Part shown: positions 17,966-26,439 of the stretch, one piece after another | How the letters are laid out: the number at the start of each line of letters is the position of its first letter | Position numbering within the stretch: position 1 is the stretch's first letter | Assembly (NCBI RefSeq): GCF_027923225.1 | Contig: NZ_BSDI01000023.1 | Coordinates: forward strand, 1 to 64,000 | DNA length: 64,000 bases | From: Phytohabitans aurantiacus | GTDB taxonomy: Bacteria > Actinomycetota > Actinomycetes > Mycobacteriales > Micromonosporaceae | Direction: 5' to 3' | Position numbers and translations under genes: made by a program | The notes under the pieces: model-generated | The model's database searches: none | Told to the model about the DNA's origin: nothing | The model's input: the letters and a program-made list of their open reading frames with translations, nothing else

Positions 17966-19083
17966 CCCTGCTCTCCCTGCGCGACCAACTCCAGCTCCGG
18001 AGCGGAGACCGCGGCACCCTCCGTGGCCGGGAAGACCAGCACCCGCTCGGGGTCGACACTCGCGACCGCCCGCTCGCCCGGGGTCAGCGGCCGTGCCGCC
18101 CTGCCGTGGAGGACCTGCTCTCCGGGGCCTACCGCCTCGATGGCGAACTCGCGGCCCAGGTACTCGCAGACACGCACCCGCACCGGGATGGCGTTCGGCG
18201 CCGGGGCGGCGTCGTCGGGCAGCAGGCGCAGGTCGTCCGGGCGGATCAGGGCCACCGCGCGGCCGGACTTTCCCGTGGTGCCCGGTCGCGTCCGCAGGGC
18301 CAGCGAGCCGGTATGCAGGTCGCCGGCTCGCAGGTCGCCCTCCAGCACGTTCCGGTAGCCCATGAACGCGGCGACGAATGCGTTCGCCGGCTGTTCGTAC
18401 ACGTCGCTGGGGGTACCGATCTGCTGCACCGCGCCGTCCTTGAGCACCACGAGCCGGTCGGCGAGCGACAGCGCTTCGGTCTGGTCGTGTGTCACGTAGA
18501 TCGTGGTCAGGCCGAGCTGCTGGTGCAGGAGCCGGATCTCGGTGCGCATGTCGAGCCGCAACTTCGCGTCCAGATTGGACAGTGGCTCGTCCATGAGTAC
18601 CAGGCGCGGCTCGACCACCACGGCGCGGGCGATCGCGACCCGCTGCTGCTGGCCGCCGGAGAGCTGGCCCGGGTACTTGTGGGCGTGCTCGGTCAGGCGG
18701 ACCAGCGCCAGCGCCCGGCTGACCCGTTCGACGCGCTCGTGCTTGGGGCGCCTGCGCATCCGCAGGCCGAAACCCAGGTTGTCCGCCACGCTCATGTGCG
18801 GGAACAGCGCGTAGTTCTGGAAGACCATGCCGATGCCGCGCTTCTCCGAGGGCAGCCGCTCGATCCGGTGGCCGTCCAGCGTGATGGTGCCCGCCGTGGG
18901 CTCGATCAGCCCGGCGACGAGGTTCAGCGCGGTCGTCTTGCCACAGCCGGACGGTCCCAGCAGCGCCACGAACTCCCCGGCGGAGACGCGCAGGTCCAGC
19001 TTTCGCAGGGCTACGAACGCGCCGAACTCGCGGCGCAGCCCGTCGATGGCCAGCACGCCGCCGCCGGGGGAGTGGTCTGTCAT
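17962..19083 (-). CDS. ABC transporter ATP-binding protein (PotA/FbpC type)
   Basis: ATPase of 373 aa. Residues 10-240 hold the nucleotide-binding domain: Walker A GPSGCGKT, Q-loop FQNYALFPH, signature LSGGQQQR, Walker B LVLMDEPLSNLD and switch THDQ. The remaining residues form a TOBE-like regulatory domain (ALIRPDDLRLLP then VRVRVCEYLGREF). The start ATG 19083 overlaps the binding-protein stop as ATGA; the longer upstream frame is a shadow inside that gene. The TOBE domain groups it with polyamine, iron and CUT1 sugar transporters. Confidence 0.9.
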   Translation of the reverse strand: MTDHSPGGGVLAIDGLRREFGAFVALRKLDLRVSAGEFVALLGPSGCGKTTALNLVAGLIEPTAGTITLDGHRIERLPSEKRGIGMVFQNYALFPHMSVADNLGFGLRMRRRPKHERVERVSRALALVRLTEHAHKYPGQLSGGQQQRVAIARAVVVEPRLVLMDEPLSNLDAKLRLDMRTEIRLLHQQLGLTTIYVTHDQTEALSLADRLVVLKDGAVQQIGTPSDVYEQPANAFVAAFMGYRNVLEGDLRAGDLHTGSLALRTRPGTTGKSGRAVALIRPDDLRLLPDDAAPAPNAIPVRVRVCEYLGREFAIEAVGPGEQVLHGRAARPLTPGERAVASVDPERVLVFPATEGAAVSAPELELVAQGEQG

Positions 19084-20279
19084 TTCTTCGAACCGATCCG
19101 GTCGTTCCAGGTGTCGTACTTCAGCTCGACGTGGTCGCCGACGACCGGGTTCTGGGGTGTCGCCTCGGCTATCAGCGCGGCGTTGAACTCGGGGCTGCCG
19201 AACCGCCGGTACTGGTCCTGCGCCTCGGCCGGCGCCATGGTCAGGTCGACGCCCTTGATGGGGAAAGCGGCCCGGAACGGAATGGTCAGGGCCTGTTGCT
19301 CGGGCTGCAGCATGTGCTTGACCAGAGCCAGCACCACGGCCAGCCGGCCCGGATCGATGCCGTTCGGCACGGCCGCCCACTGCGCCACCATGATGGTGTG
19401 CGGCTTGTCGAACGCCCGCATCGCGAACTGGTCGCTCAGCGTGCCCTTCTGCTTCATCTGCACGTCCCAGCCGGTCTCGGACACCGCGATGTCCAGCGAG
19501 CCCTTGGCCAGGGCGTCGAACGTGTCGACGGTCTTGTTCGCGTACGGGGCGGTGTACTTGTTGAGTTCCTCCAGGTACGCCCAGGTCTTGGTCCAGGAGC
19601 CCGGGTCGGTGGGGTTGGCGTCACCGAGCAGGTACGGCAACGCGTCGACGAGCTGGTTGGCCGGCCCGCTGCCGGTCGGTACGGCCGCGTAGCCGAACCG
19701 GCCCGGGTGTGCCTTGGCCCAGTCCAGCAGCTGCTGCGGCGTCCGCGGCGGATCGGTCACGGTTTTGGTGTTGTACGCCAGCACCGGCCCGTCCGCCTGC
19801 CCGGAGATGATCACGCCGTTGCCGCCCAGCGCCTTTTGGAGCTTCAGTGCGCCGGGAGTCATCTGCGCGTCGAGGTCCGGTAGCGCGCCGGCGTAGTTCG
19901 GCACCAGCGGTAGGACCGTCTTCTGCTTGGACAGCAGCGACAGCCCTTCGGTGCCGGTCAGGACCAGGTCGGTGGTCAGGTTTCCGGACTGCTGCTGGGC
20001 GTACAGCTTGCCCACCACGTCCGCCGACGTGCCGCTCTCGTACGTCACCTTCGAAACCAGCTTCGGGTTCGCCTTGGCGAAGTTCTCGATGAGGGGTTTG
20101 GTCAGCACGAGCACCCCGGAGACGTCGAGGATGCGCAGCTCGACGGGGGAGGTGGGCAGTTCCGGCGCGCCGGGCGGCGCGCTCGCCGGAGCGGTTGGCT
20201 CCGGCGGCGCGCACGCGGCGGCCGAGACGAGCGCGGCGGTGAGGGCCGCGGCGACGAGCGCGAGTCTCGATGGCTTCAT
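19080..20279 (-). CDS. Extracellular solute-binding lipoprotein (family 1/PotD-like)
   Basis: Lipoprotein of 399 aa with lipobox SAAAC at about residue 23. The type II periplasmic-binding fold is indicated by ELRILDVSGVLVLTKPLIENF at the first lobe, VLTGTEGL, and GPVLAYNTKTV at the lobe crossing. The start ATG 20279 has AGAGGA about 9 nt upstream. It lies 21 nt after the glycosidase at 20301 and is followed by its ATPase and two permeases, all overlapping by four bases. The ligand is unknown; a product of the upstream glycosidase is plausible. Confidence 0.87.
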   Translation of the reverse strand: MKPSRLALVAAALTAALVSAAACAPPEPTAPASAPPGAPELPTSPVELRILDVSGVLVLTKPLIENFAKANPKLVSKVTYESGTSADVVGKLYAQQQSGNLTTDLVLTGTEGLSLLSKQKTVLPLVPNYAGALPDLDAQMTPGALKLQKALGGNGVIISGQADGPVLAYNTKTVTDPPRTPQQLLDWAKAHPGRFGYAAVPTGSGPANQLVDALPYLLGDANPTDPGSWTKTWAYLEELNKYTAPYANKTVDTFDALAKGSLDIAVSETGWDVQMKQKGTLSDQFAMRAFDKPHTIMVAQWAAVPNGIDPGRLAVVLALVKHMLQPEQQALTIPFRAAFPIKGVDLTMAPAEAQDQYRRFGSPEFNAALIAEATPQNPVVGDHVELKYDTWNDRIGSKK

Positions 20280-20300
20280 TTCGACGTTCCTCTGTAGCTC

Positions 20301-22064
20301 TCAGGTGACCGGTGTGAGGTCGAAGCGGTCGAACGTGAGCCGGTAGGACGAGGAGGAGGGGTTGCGGGCGACGCTGCGGAACTCCAGCACGTTGTTGCCC
20401 GCGGCCAGGGAGATGTTGCCGAGATCGGCGCGGTAGTACGCGAATGCGCCGTACTCGTCGCGCGGCTGGCCGTGGGCGACCCCGTTGACGTAGAGCTGGA
20501 ACACGCCGCGGGCGGCCTCGCGCTTGAGGATCGCGTTGATGTTGTACACCGCCGCGCGCGAGGTCGTGACCGTGTAGCGCACGTACTGGCCGGGTGCGGT
20601 CGCGTCGAGCGCGGTCGCCTGCCCGCCGCTGGCCTGGGCCTCGACGAAAGTGCGGTGCGTGACCCCGCCGCTGGCGGAGGTGGGGAGCGACTCGGCCTCG
20701 AAGGAGGTCTTGGGCGCCGCCGCTGTCGCCGACGTGACCCTGACCCGGTATACGCCGTGGGCCGGCAGGCTGGGCAGGGACAGCGTGACGGTGTTTCCGG
20801 AGACGGTGTAGTCGGCGTCGACGACGGTGGCCGGGAACGTGGCCGACCCGGTGTTGACGATCCGGTCGGCGATGACGTGTACCTGTCCCTGGCGCTGGAG
20901 GTAGCCGGCCGAGCCCAGGTTGTTGAGCGTAAGGGTGATCTCCTTGCTGCTCGTGTCCTGGTTGCCGATCAGGATGGTGGCCCGGCCGCGGGCCGGATCC
21001 GAGTCGGCCAGGCCGTCGAGGCCGGTGCCGCGGGTGACGCCTACGCGCCGTCCGGTCATGTCCTTCACGGTGTTGTAGTTCCACCAGACAGCGCGCGGAA
21101 GGTCGGCGGACTGGACGGTCAGGTTGCCGAGGGTGGCGACGAAGTTGGAGTTGCTACCGTGCCACTCCCACGCCGAGGTCAACCCGTACGCGAGGCCGTT
21201 GGCCGCGGACCGTTCCATGCGGGCGATCCAGGAGACGTTCTGGCCGGCGTTCCAGGCGTTCGGGCAGCCGTAGCAGGTGCCCTGGTACTCCGTGATGGCG
21301 AACGGCATCGGGGTGATCCCGTTGTTGATCAGCCACTGCCGCATCTGCGCGGTGTGCCCCTCGACGTCGCTGGGGTTGGCCGTCAGCTCGTGCCAGGACA
21401 GCACGTCGGGTATGCAGTTGTTGGCCTTGCAGTAGGTGAGGAACTCGGTGAGCCGGCTGAAGTTGAACCCGGTGAGCTCGGGCGCCTGTATCCGCTGGCT
21501 CGGCGAGAGCGCCTTGACGGTCTCGTAGGCGACGTCGTGGGCCTGCAGGTAGCGGCTGAACGGGCGCTGCGCGGTGTTCCACTGGATGTCGGGCTCGTTC
21601 CAGGTGATCCAGGAGTGCACCGGGTAGCCGCGGGACACGGACTCGTTGTAGACCTCGGTGACGATGTTTCGCCAGGTCTGCCAGTCGCCGTTGTCGCCGG
21701 GCCGGTACGGGCGCCGGGGGTCGGTGGGGTCGTCGACGTAGTAGTACAGGCCGACCATCAGCTGCGCGCCGGCCGCCGACACCCGCGACTGCGTGGCGGG
21801 GTCGAACAGGCTCGGGAGGTTGGGGTGGTGGTCGGCGCCGCGCAGCGCGCGCACGTTGACGGCGTCGACCAGGTACTGGGCCGGCGAGGTGGCCTCGACG
21901 CCGTGCAGGAAGCCGCTGGCCGTGCGGGTGGAGGCTCCGTTGTCGGCGGCGAAGTTGACGGCGAACGAGGCGGGGACGGCTTGGGCGGGGACGGAGGTGG
22001 CCACCAGGGCGACCGCGCTGGCGGTGCCGGCGACGCAGAGCGCTGAAATTATCCTGCGTATCAC
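20301..22064 (-). CDS. Secreted clan GH-A glycoside hydrolase (GH39-like) with C-terminal carbohydrate-binding domain
   Basis: Secreted protein of 587 aa. The GTG start at 22064 has GGAAAGG 7 nt upstream; the signal peptide ends near SVPAQA. The (beta/alpha)8 domain shows the clan GH-A pair: acid/base Glu in TWNEPDIQW and nucleophile Glu in FAITEYQGT. This resembles GH39-type xylosidases but I cannot fix the family. A beta-sandwich follows, then a last 140-residue domain (SFEAESLPTSASGG to DRFDLTPVT) that looks like CBM35/CBM6. It is the first gene of a five-gene operon with an ABC importer and diverges from a LacI gene whose promoter region holds a GTGATCGTTCAC operator. The likely logic is: degrade, import, and derepress by the product. 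Confidence 0.75.
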   Translation of the reverse strand: MIRRIISALCVAGTASAVALVATSVPAQAVPASFAVNFAADNGASTRTASGFLHGVEATSPAQYLVDAVNVRALRGADHHPNLPSLFDPATQSRVSAAGAQLMVGLYYYVDDPTDPRRPYRPGDNGDWQTWRNIVTEVYNESVSRGYPVHSWITWNEPDIQWNTAQRPFSRYLQAHDVAYETVKALSPSQRIQAPELTGFNFSRLTEFLTYCKANNCIPDVLSWHELTANPSDVEGHTAQMRQWLINNGITPMPFAITEYQGTCYGCPNAWNAGQNVSWIARMERSAANGLAYGLTSAWEWHGSNSNFVATLGNLTVQSADLPRAVWWNYNTVKDMTGRRVGVTRGTGLDGLADSDPARGRATILIGNQDTSSKEITLTLNNLGSAGYLQRQGQVHVIADRIVNTGSATFPATVVDADYTVSGNTVTLSLPSLPAHGVYRVRVTSATAAAPKTSFEAESLPTSASGGVTHRTFVEAQASGGQATALDATAPGQYVRYTVTTSRAAVYNINAILKREAARGVFQLYVNGVAHGQPRDEYGAFAYYRADLGNISLAAGNNVLEFRSVARNPSSSSYRLTFDRFDLTPVT

Positions 22065-22213
22065 TTTGGGCCTTTCCGAAGCGCAGGCAGGGGACGGCCG
22101 GCCGAGCCGGTCGTCGCGTGGGGCACGGATCGGTACACCGGCGCGGCATGCGGCGGCGTGGAGGTGTGATGGCGTCAGGGTCGGAATGGCGCGGTGCGTG
22201 TAACCTGCCCGAC

Positions 22214-22246
22214 ATGAACGATAAACCGAAGGTAGTGATCGTTCAC
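22214..22246. promoter_or_regulatory. Candidate LacI operators in the divergent intergenic region
   Basis: GTGATCGTTCAC at 22235-22246 is a 12-bp imperfect palindrome. A degenerate copy, ATGAACGATAAA (22214-22225), lies 21 bp away, two helical turns. Exact copies of the 12-mer recur on both arms of the inverted repeat at 23364-23407, just after this LacI gene. The site is positioned to control both the LacI gene and the divergent GH/ABC operon. Confidence 0.6.
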
Positions 22247-22304
22247 TCTGCTGTCAACACCATCAATGTCTCGTCGCCCGTCTGACTGGGGAGGAGCGCG
22301 ACAC

Positions 22305-23354
22305 ATGGCGTCTGTACAGGAGTCCAGCCCCGGCCGTGCGCACCGGCCAGCGACGATCCGGCAGGTCGCGCAGGCGGCCGGGGTGTCGCACCAGACCGTG
22401 TCGCGGTTTCTGCGCGACGGCGGCGTGGGACTGCGTCCGGAGACGGTCCAGCGGGTCACGGAGGCGATCGAGGAGCTGAACTACCGGCCCAACCTCGCCG
22501 CGCGTTCGATGCGTACCCGGCGTCCCAACCGGATCGCGGTCGTGCTGCCGGTCTCCACCCACCTGGTGCCGATCCGGCTGCTCAACGGCGCCGCCAGCGC
22601 GGTACACGAAGCCGGTTTCCTGCTCGACGTGGTCGGCCTGGAGGGCGACGCGGTCGCGAGGTCGGCCCGCTTGCGCACCCTCCTGCATCCGGACAATGTG
22701 GACGGGATCATCTCGTTCGCGCCGCTCGCCGAGAGCCTGGACGGCATCGACCCGATGTCGTTCACGGTGCCGGTCGTGGTCGACGGCGAGTACGACGACG
22801 ACATGCGCTCGCAGGGCCTGCTGGCCGACGCCTCGTGCGTCTCGGAGATCCTCGGCCTGCTCGCCGGCGCTGGTCACCGCCGGTTCTTCCACGTCGCCGG
22901 CGACCTGAGATGGGCCTCGGCCCGCAACCGCCGGGCCGCCTACCAGGCCGCCGTCGCGCGGCTCGGGCTGGACTCCCGCGGCATCGTCGACGGCGACTGG
23001 AGTGTCCGATCGGGCTTCGAGGCCGCCACCGAGGTCATCGCCGGCAGCGGCGCGACGGCGGTGTTCGCCGCCAACGACATGGTCGCGTACGGGGTCGTGC
23101 AGGGCCTGGTGAGTCAGGGCCTGCGGGTGCCGGAGCAGGTCAGCGTGTTCGGGTGGGACGACGACGAGATCGGCCGGTACCTCCGGCCGGCGCTGTCCAC
23201 CGTGAGCGTCGACCGCGAGCGCCAGGGCCGGGAGGCGGCGCTGCGGCTGCTGGCCATCCTGCGCGGTGAGACGCCGCCGCCCGCGCTGGCGCTGACCAGC
23301 CTGCACCGCATCGTGCTGCGGGACTCCACCGGACCGCCACCTGCCGCGAGCTGA
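22305..23354 (+). CDS. LacI-family transcriptional regulator
   Basis: DNA-binding repressor of 349 aa. The helix-turn-helix is at about residues 15-40 (TIRQVAQAAGVSHQTVSRFL) with the hinge NLAARSMRTRRP; a type I periplasmic-binding-like effector domain follows, ending with the dimer region YLRPALSTVSVDRERQG. ATG 22305 has GGGGAGGAG about 9 nt upstream; an ATG at 22266 lies too close to the operator and lacks a site. It is flanked by GTGATCGTTCAC sites on both sides, suggesting autoregulation and control of the divergent glycosidase/ABC operon and of the downstream Gfo/Idh operon. Confidence 0.9.
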   Translation: MASVQESSPGRAHRPATIRQVAQAAGVSHQTVSRFLRDGGVGLRPETVQRVTEAIEELNYRPNLAARSMRTRRPNRIAVVLPVSTHLVPIRLLNGAASAVHEAGFLLDVVGLEGDAVARSARLRTLLHPDNVDGIISFAPLAESLDGIDPMSFTVPVVVDGEYDDDMRSQGLLADASCVSEILGLLAGAGHRRFFHVAGDLRWASARNRRAAYQAAVARLGLDSRGIVDGDWSVRSGFEAATEVIAGSGATAVFAANDMVAYGVVQGLVSQGLRVPEQVSVFGWDDDEIGRYLRPALSTVSVDRERQGREAALRLLAILRGETPPPALALTSLHRIVLRDSTGPPPAAS

Positions 23355-23363
23355 CCTATTGTC

Positions 23364-23407
23364 GCGAGGGTGATCGTTCACTATGGTGGGTGAACGATCA
23401 CCCTCGC
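23364..23407. promoter_or_regulatory. Perfect 18-bp inverted repeat containing two LacI-type operators
   Basis: Two 18-bp arms (23364-23381 and 23390-23407) are exact reverse complements around an 8-nt spacer. Each arm contains the 12-mer GTGATCGTTCAC or its complement, the same site found upstream of the LacI gene. It lies 10 bp after the LacI stop and 27 bp before the oxidoreductase start. It can act as a double operator, and as RNA could also form a terminator-like hairpin. Confidence 0.65.
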
Positions 23408-23434
23408 GCCGTTCCCACGTCGAAGGGCTCGCCT

Positions 23435-24568
23435 ATGCTCCGCACCCCACCACCCGAGCGCGGCGGCACCGGCGGCGGCCCGCACCGGGTCGCGATCGTC
23501 GGCACCGGCGGGATCGCGCACACCCATGCCGCCGCGCTCCGCGAGCTCGGCGACCGGGTGCGGCTCGTCGCCGCGATCGACGTCGACACGCCACTGGCCA
23601 GGCAGTTCGCACAGCGCTGCGGCATCGCCGACACGTACGCCTCGCTCGCGGACACTCTGGCGCACGCACCACCCGACGTGGTGCACATCTGCACGCCGCC
23701 GCGGTCACACGCGGCGCTCGCCGCGGCGTGCCTGCGCGCGGGCGTGGTGCCGGTGATCGAGAAACCCCCGACGATGTCGTTGACCGAGCTTGACGAACTG
23801 GTGGCGCTGGAACGGGAGTCCGGCGTACGGGCGGCGTGCGTGTTCCAGCACCGGTTCGGCTCGGCGGCGGCACGCCTGCGCGATCTGGTCGCCGCGGGCG
23901 CGCTTGGCCGGCCCCTGGTCGCGGCCGCGAACACGTACTGGTTCCGCGACGACGCCTACTTCGCCGTGCCGTGGCGGGGCTCGTGGCAGATGGAGGGCGG
24001 CGGTCCAACGATGGGCCACGGCATCCACCAGTTCGACCTGTTGCTGTCGGTCCTAGGTGGATGGAGCGAGGTGACGGCGATCGTGGGCACCCTGGCGCGA
24101 CCGACGGAGACCGAGGACGTCTCGATGGCGCTGGTGCGATTCGACAACGGCGCCATGGCCACCGTGGCGAACTCCGTGGTGTCACCGCGCGAGACCTCCT
24201 ACGTGCGGGTCGACTTCGAGCGGGCCACGGTCGAGGTCGAGCACCTGTACGGCTATGACGACACCGACTGGACACTCACCCCGGCACCCGGCCATCGCGT
24301 GCCACCCCAGTGGGACAGCGGCGGTGAGGGCAACGCCAGCGGCCACGCCGCGCAGTTCCGGGCCGTCTACGACGCGCTGGACGCCGGGGCGCCGCCTCCG
24401 GTCACGCTGGCCGAAGCGCGGCTGACAATGGAACTCGTAGCGGCGATATACGCGTCGGCGTTCACGAGACGCCCTGTGCGCCGCGGAGAACTGGGCACCA
24501 CGAGCCCGTTCACCGTCCACATGGGAGGCCGCCCGCAGGACCGGCACCCGGAGGTGGCGGCGGCATGA
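23435..24568 (+). CDS. Gfo/Idh/MocA-family NAD(P)-dependent oxidoreductase
   Basis: Cytoplasmic sugar or inositol dehydrogenase-like enzyme of 377 aa. The Rossmann motif VAIVGTGGIAHTHAAAL is near residue 18, the family EKP motif appears as VIEKPPTMS, and the catalytic-region His lies in GHGIHQFDLLL. The ATG at 23435 is preferred; an ATG at 23390 in the same frame lies inside the inverted repeat and would have a leader with no resemblance to the family. It is the first gene of a tightly coupled operon with a DUF6807 protein and an AraC regulator. It probably oxidises or interconverts a sugar imported by a nearby transporter. Confidence 0.87.
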   Translation: MLRTPPPERGGTGGGPHRVAIVGTGGIAHTHAAALRELGDRVRLVAAIDVDTPLARQFAQRCGIADTYASLADTLAHAPPDVVHICTPPRSHAALAAACLRAGVVPVIEKPPTMSLTELDELVALERESGVRAACVFQHRFGSAAARLRDLVAAGALGRPLVAAANTYWFRDDAYFAVPWRGSWQMEGGGPTMGHGIHQFDLLLSVLGGWSEVTAIVGTLARPTETEDVSMALVRFDNGAMATVANSVVSPRETSYVRVDFERATVEVEHLYGYDDTDWTLTPAPGHRVPPQWDSGGEGNASGHAAQFRAVYDALDAGAPPPVTLAEARLTMELVAAIYASAFTRRPVRRGELGTTSPFTVHMGGRPQDRHPEVAAA

Positions 24569-25512
24569 GTCACCGGTTCGACGTCGTGCACGAGGCGGGC
24601 TCGGCGATGTCGGTGCGGGCCGGCCAGATGGAGCTGTTCCGGTACACCTACGCCGCGTCCGACCCGCAGGTCGAGTCGCCTCGGCCCTACCTGCACCCGA
24701 TTCGCTCGCTGGCCGGCGACGTCGTCAGCGTGTACCGGCCCTGGGACCACGTCTGGCACAAGGGGCTGGCGCTGTCGCTGCCGCACCTGGGTCCGCACAA
24801 CTTCTGGGGCGGCCCCACGTTCGTGCGCGGCCGGGGCTACCAGTGGCTCGACAACAACGGCTCGATGCGGCATGACGACGCCGCCGCGGTCGACCTCGGC
24901 GATGCCGACGTGGCGATCCGCCACCACCTGACCTGGCTGACCCAGCGGGGCGACCGGGTGATCGTCGAGGGCCGCCGCCTCGTCGCCGGCCTGCTGGACA
25001 CCTCGGCGTGGGTGCTCGTGTTCGAGACGAGCCTGCTCAACGTGTCCGGAGCGACGATCACCATCGGGTCGCCCACCACGGAAGGGCGCGAGAACGCCGG
25101 GTACGGGGGCCTGTTCTGGCGCGGCCCGCGCTCGTTCGAGGGCGGCCGGGTCGAGGCCGGTGGCGGACTGCGCGGCGAGACCGCGGTGATGGGCTCGCGC
25201 GCACCGTGGGCGGCGTTCGTCGGGCAGCACGACGGCTCGGCGCGCTGGTCCAGCGTCCTGTTTGTCGACGACCCGGACAACCTGCGCCACCCGGTGCCGT
25301 GGTTCGCCCGCTCGACGCCGTTCGCCTGCCTGGGCCCCGCGCCGTTCTTCGACACCGCGCACCCCATGCCTGAGGGCGACCGCCTCGACCTGCGGTACGC
25401 CTTCGTGGTCGCCGGCGGCGCCGCCGACGCCGACCGGCTCGAGAGCCTGGCCGGGCAAGCGGCGGCGGCCCTGCGGCGTACCCGCCGCGCCGACCCGATC
25501 TCCGTCCCGTGA
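24565..25512 (+). CDS. DUF6807 (PmoA-like) family protein
   Basis: Cytoplasmic protein of 315 aa without signal or membrane segments. Residues 35-110 show the family pattern RPYLHPIRSLAGD, DHVWHKGLALSL and NFWGGPTF. Homologues are often named methane oxygenase PmoA, but the fold is unrelated to methane oxidation; members typically sit beside Gfo/Idh dehydrogenases and glycosidases and the biochemical role is unclear. It starts in a four-base ATGA overlap with the dehydrogenase and ends in a GTGA overlap with the AraC gene, so the three are translated together. Confidence 0.8.
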   Translation: MSHRFDVVHEAGSAMSVRAGQMELFRYTYAASDPQVESPRPYLHPIRSLAGDVVSVYRPWDHVWHKGLALSLPHLGPHNFWGGPTFVRGRGYQWLDNNGSMRHDDAAAVDLGDADVAIRHHLTWLTQRGDRVIVEGRRLVAGLLDTSAWVLVFETSLLNVSGATITIGSPTTEGRENAGYGGLFWRGPRSFEGGRVEAGGGLRGETAVMGSRAPWAAFVGQHDGSARWSSVLFVDDPDNLRHPVPWFARSTPFACLGPAPFFDTAHPMPEGDRLDLRYAFVVAGGAADADRLESLAGQAAAALRRTRRADPISVP

Positions 25513-26429
25513 GCACCCTGTCCGACCGGGTACGCTGCGAACCGATCATGGTCAAGCGAGGACATGCGGTCGCGATCCCACGCCTCGGTTTCCACGCGCC
25601 GGACGACCGGGTGCCCGGCTTCGAGGTCATCGAGCTGGCGACGCTGCACGACCGGATGCGCGGTCGCGATCCCGGCGGGCTGCACCGGCTCGACTTCCAC
25701 ACTCTCACCCTGGTCACCGAGGGCACCGGCCAGCGAATGGTCGACTTCACCACCTACCCGTACGGCCCCGGGACCCTGCTGTGGGTCCGCCCCGACCAGG
25801 TCCAGCGCTTCGACCTCGCCGGCGCGTCCAATGGCACGCATCTGCTGTTCACCGCGGCGTTCCTGCCTCGGTACGGCACGGTGGAGCGGCTGGCCAACCA
25901 GTGGTACGGGCCGGTCCGCTGGCAACTGGGCACCGGTGACCAGTACGCCATGGTGACCACCCTGCTCCACCAGATCCGCGCCGAGTACGCCCGACAACCG
26001 GACGCTGTCTCGCCCGAGATCCTCCAGTCCTTGCTCGCCACGCTGCTGTTGCAGGTCGACCGGCTGCCCCTCGATCGGGAGCCGGGCGATCCGCGCGCCG
26101 GCGGGGAGATCTACACAATGTTTCGCGCCGAGCTCGAACGCTCGTACCAGAGCACCCGGCGCGCCGAGGACTACGCCGGACGGCTGGGCTACACCGTCAA
26201 GACCCTCACGCGCGCCTGCCTGGCCGCTACCGGAAAGCCAACCAAGCAGGTCATCGACGAGCGGGTCGCCTTGGAGGCCCAGCGCCTGCTGGCACACACG
26301 AACACGCCGGTCGCGTCGATCGGGCACCGGCTCGGCTTCACCGAGGCGACCAACTTCGGCAAGTTTTTCGCCCGCCATGTCGGCACCACGCCGGGCGAGT
26401 TCCGGCGCGCGCACGGTGGTCGCGCGTGA
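25509..26429 (+). CDS. AraC-family transcriptional regulator
   Basis: Regulator of 306 aa. The N-terminal 160 residues form a cupin-like sensing domain (FHTLTLVTEGTGQRMVDF then GTLLWVRPDQVQRF). The C-terminal part carries two helix-turn-helix motifs: LGYTVKTLTRACLAATG, then VASIGHRLGFTEATNFGKFF with the family end TTPGEFR. The GTG start overlaps the DUF6807 stop; an ATG at 25548 is an alternative. It probably controls its own operon in response to a sugar. It converges with the LacI gene at 26440 across a 10-bp gap. Confidence 0.88.
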   Translation: MSTLSDRVRCEPIMVKRGHAVAIPRLGFHAPDDRVPGFEVIELATLHDRMRGRDPGGLHRLDFHTLTLVTEGTGQRMVDFTTYPYGPGTLLWVRPDQVQRFDLAGASNGTHLLFTAAFLPRYGTVERLANQWYGPVRWQLGTGDQYAMVTTLLHQIRAEYARQPDAVSPEILQSLLATLLLQVDRLPLDREPGDPRAGGEIYTMFRAELERSYQSTRRAEDYAGRLGYTVKTLTRACLAATGKPTKQVIDERVALEAQRLLAHTNTPVASIGHRLGFTEATNFGKFFARHVGTTPGEFRRAHGGRA

Positions 26430-26439
26430 CGGCAGCCCG

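Noticed and set aside
22266..22304. Alternative upstream ATG for the LacI gene
   Set aside because: No ribosome-binding site and it lies close to the operator; ATG 22305 has a strong site and a normal LacI N-terminus.
24565..25512. Methane monooxygenase subunit (PmoA) reading of the DUF6807 gene
   Set aside because: The protein is soluble and lacks membrane helices; the name is a database artefact, and the context is sugar metabolism.
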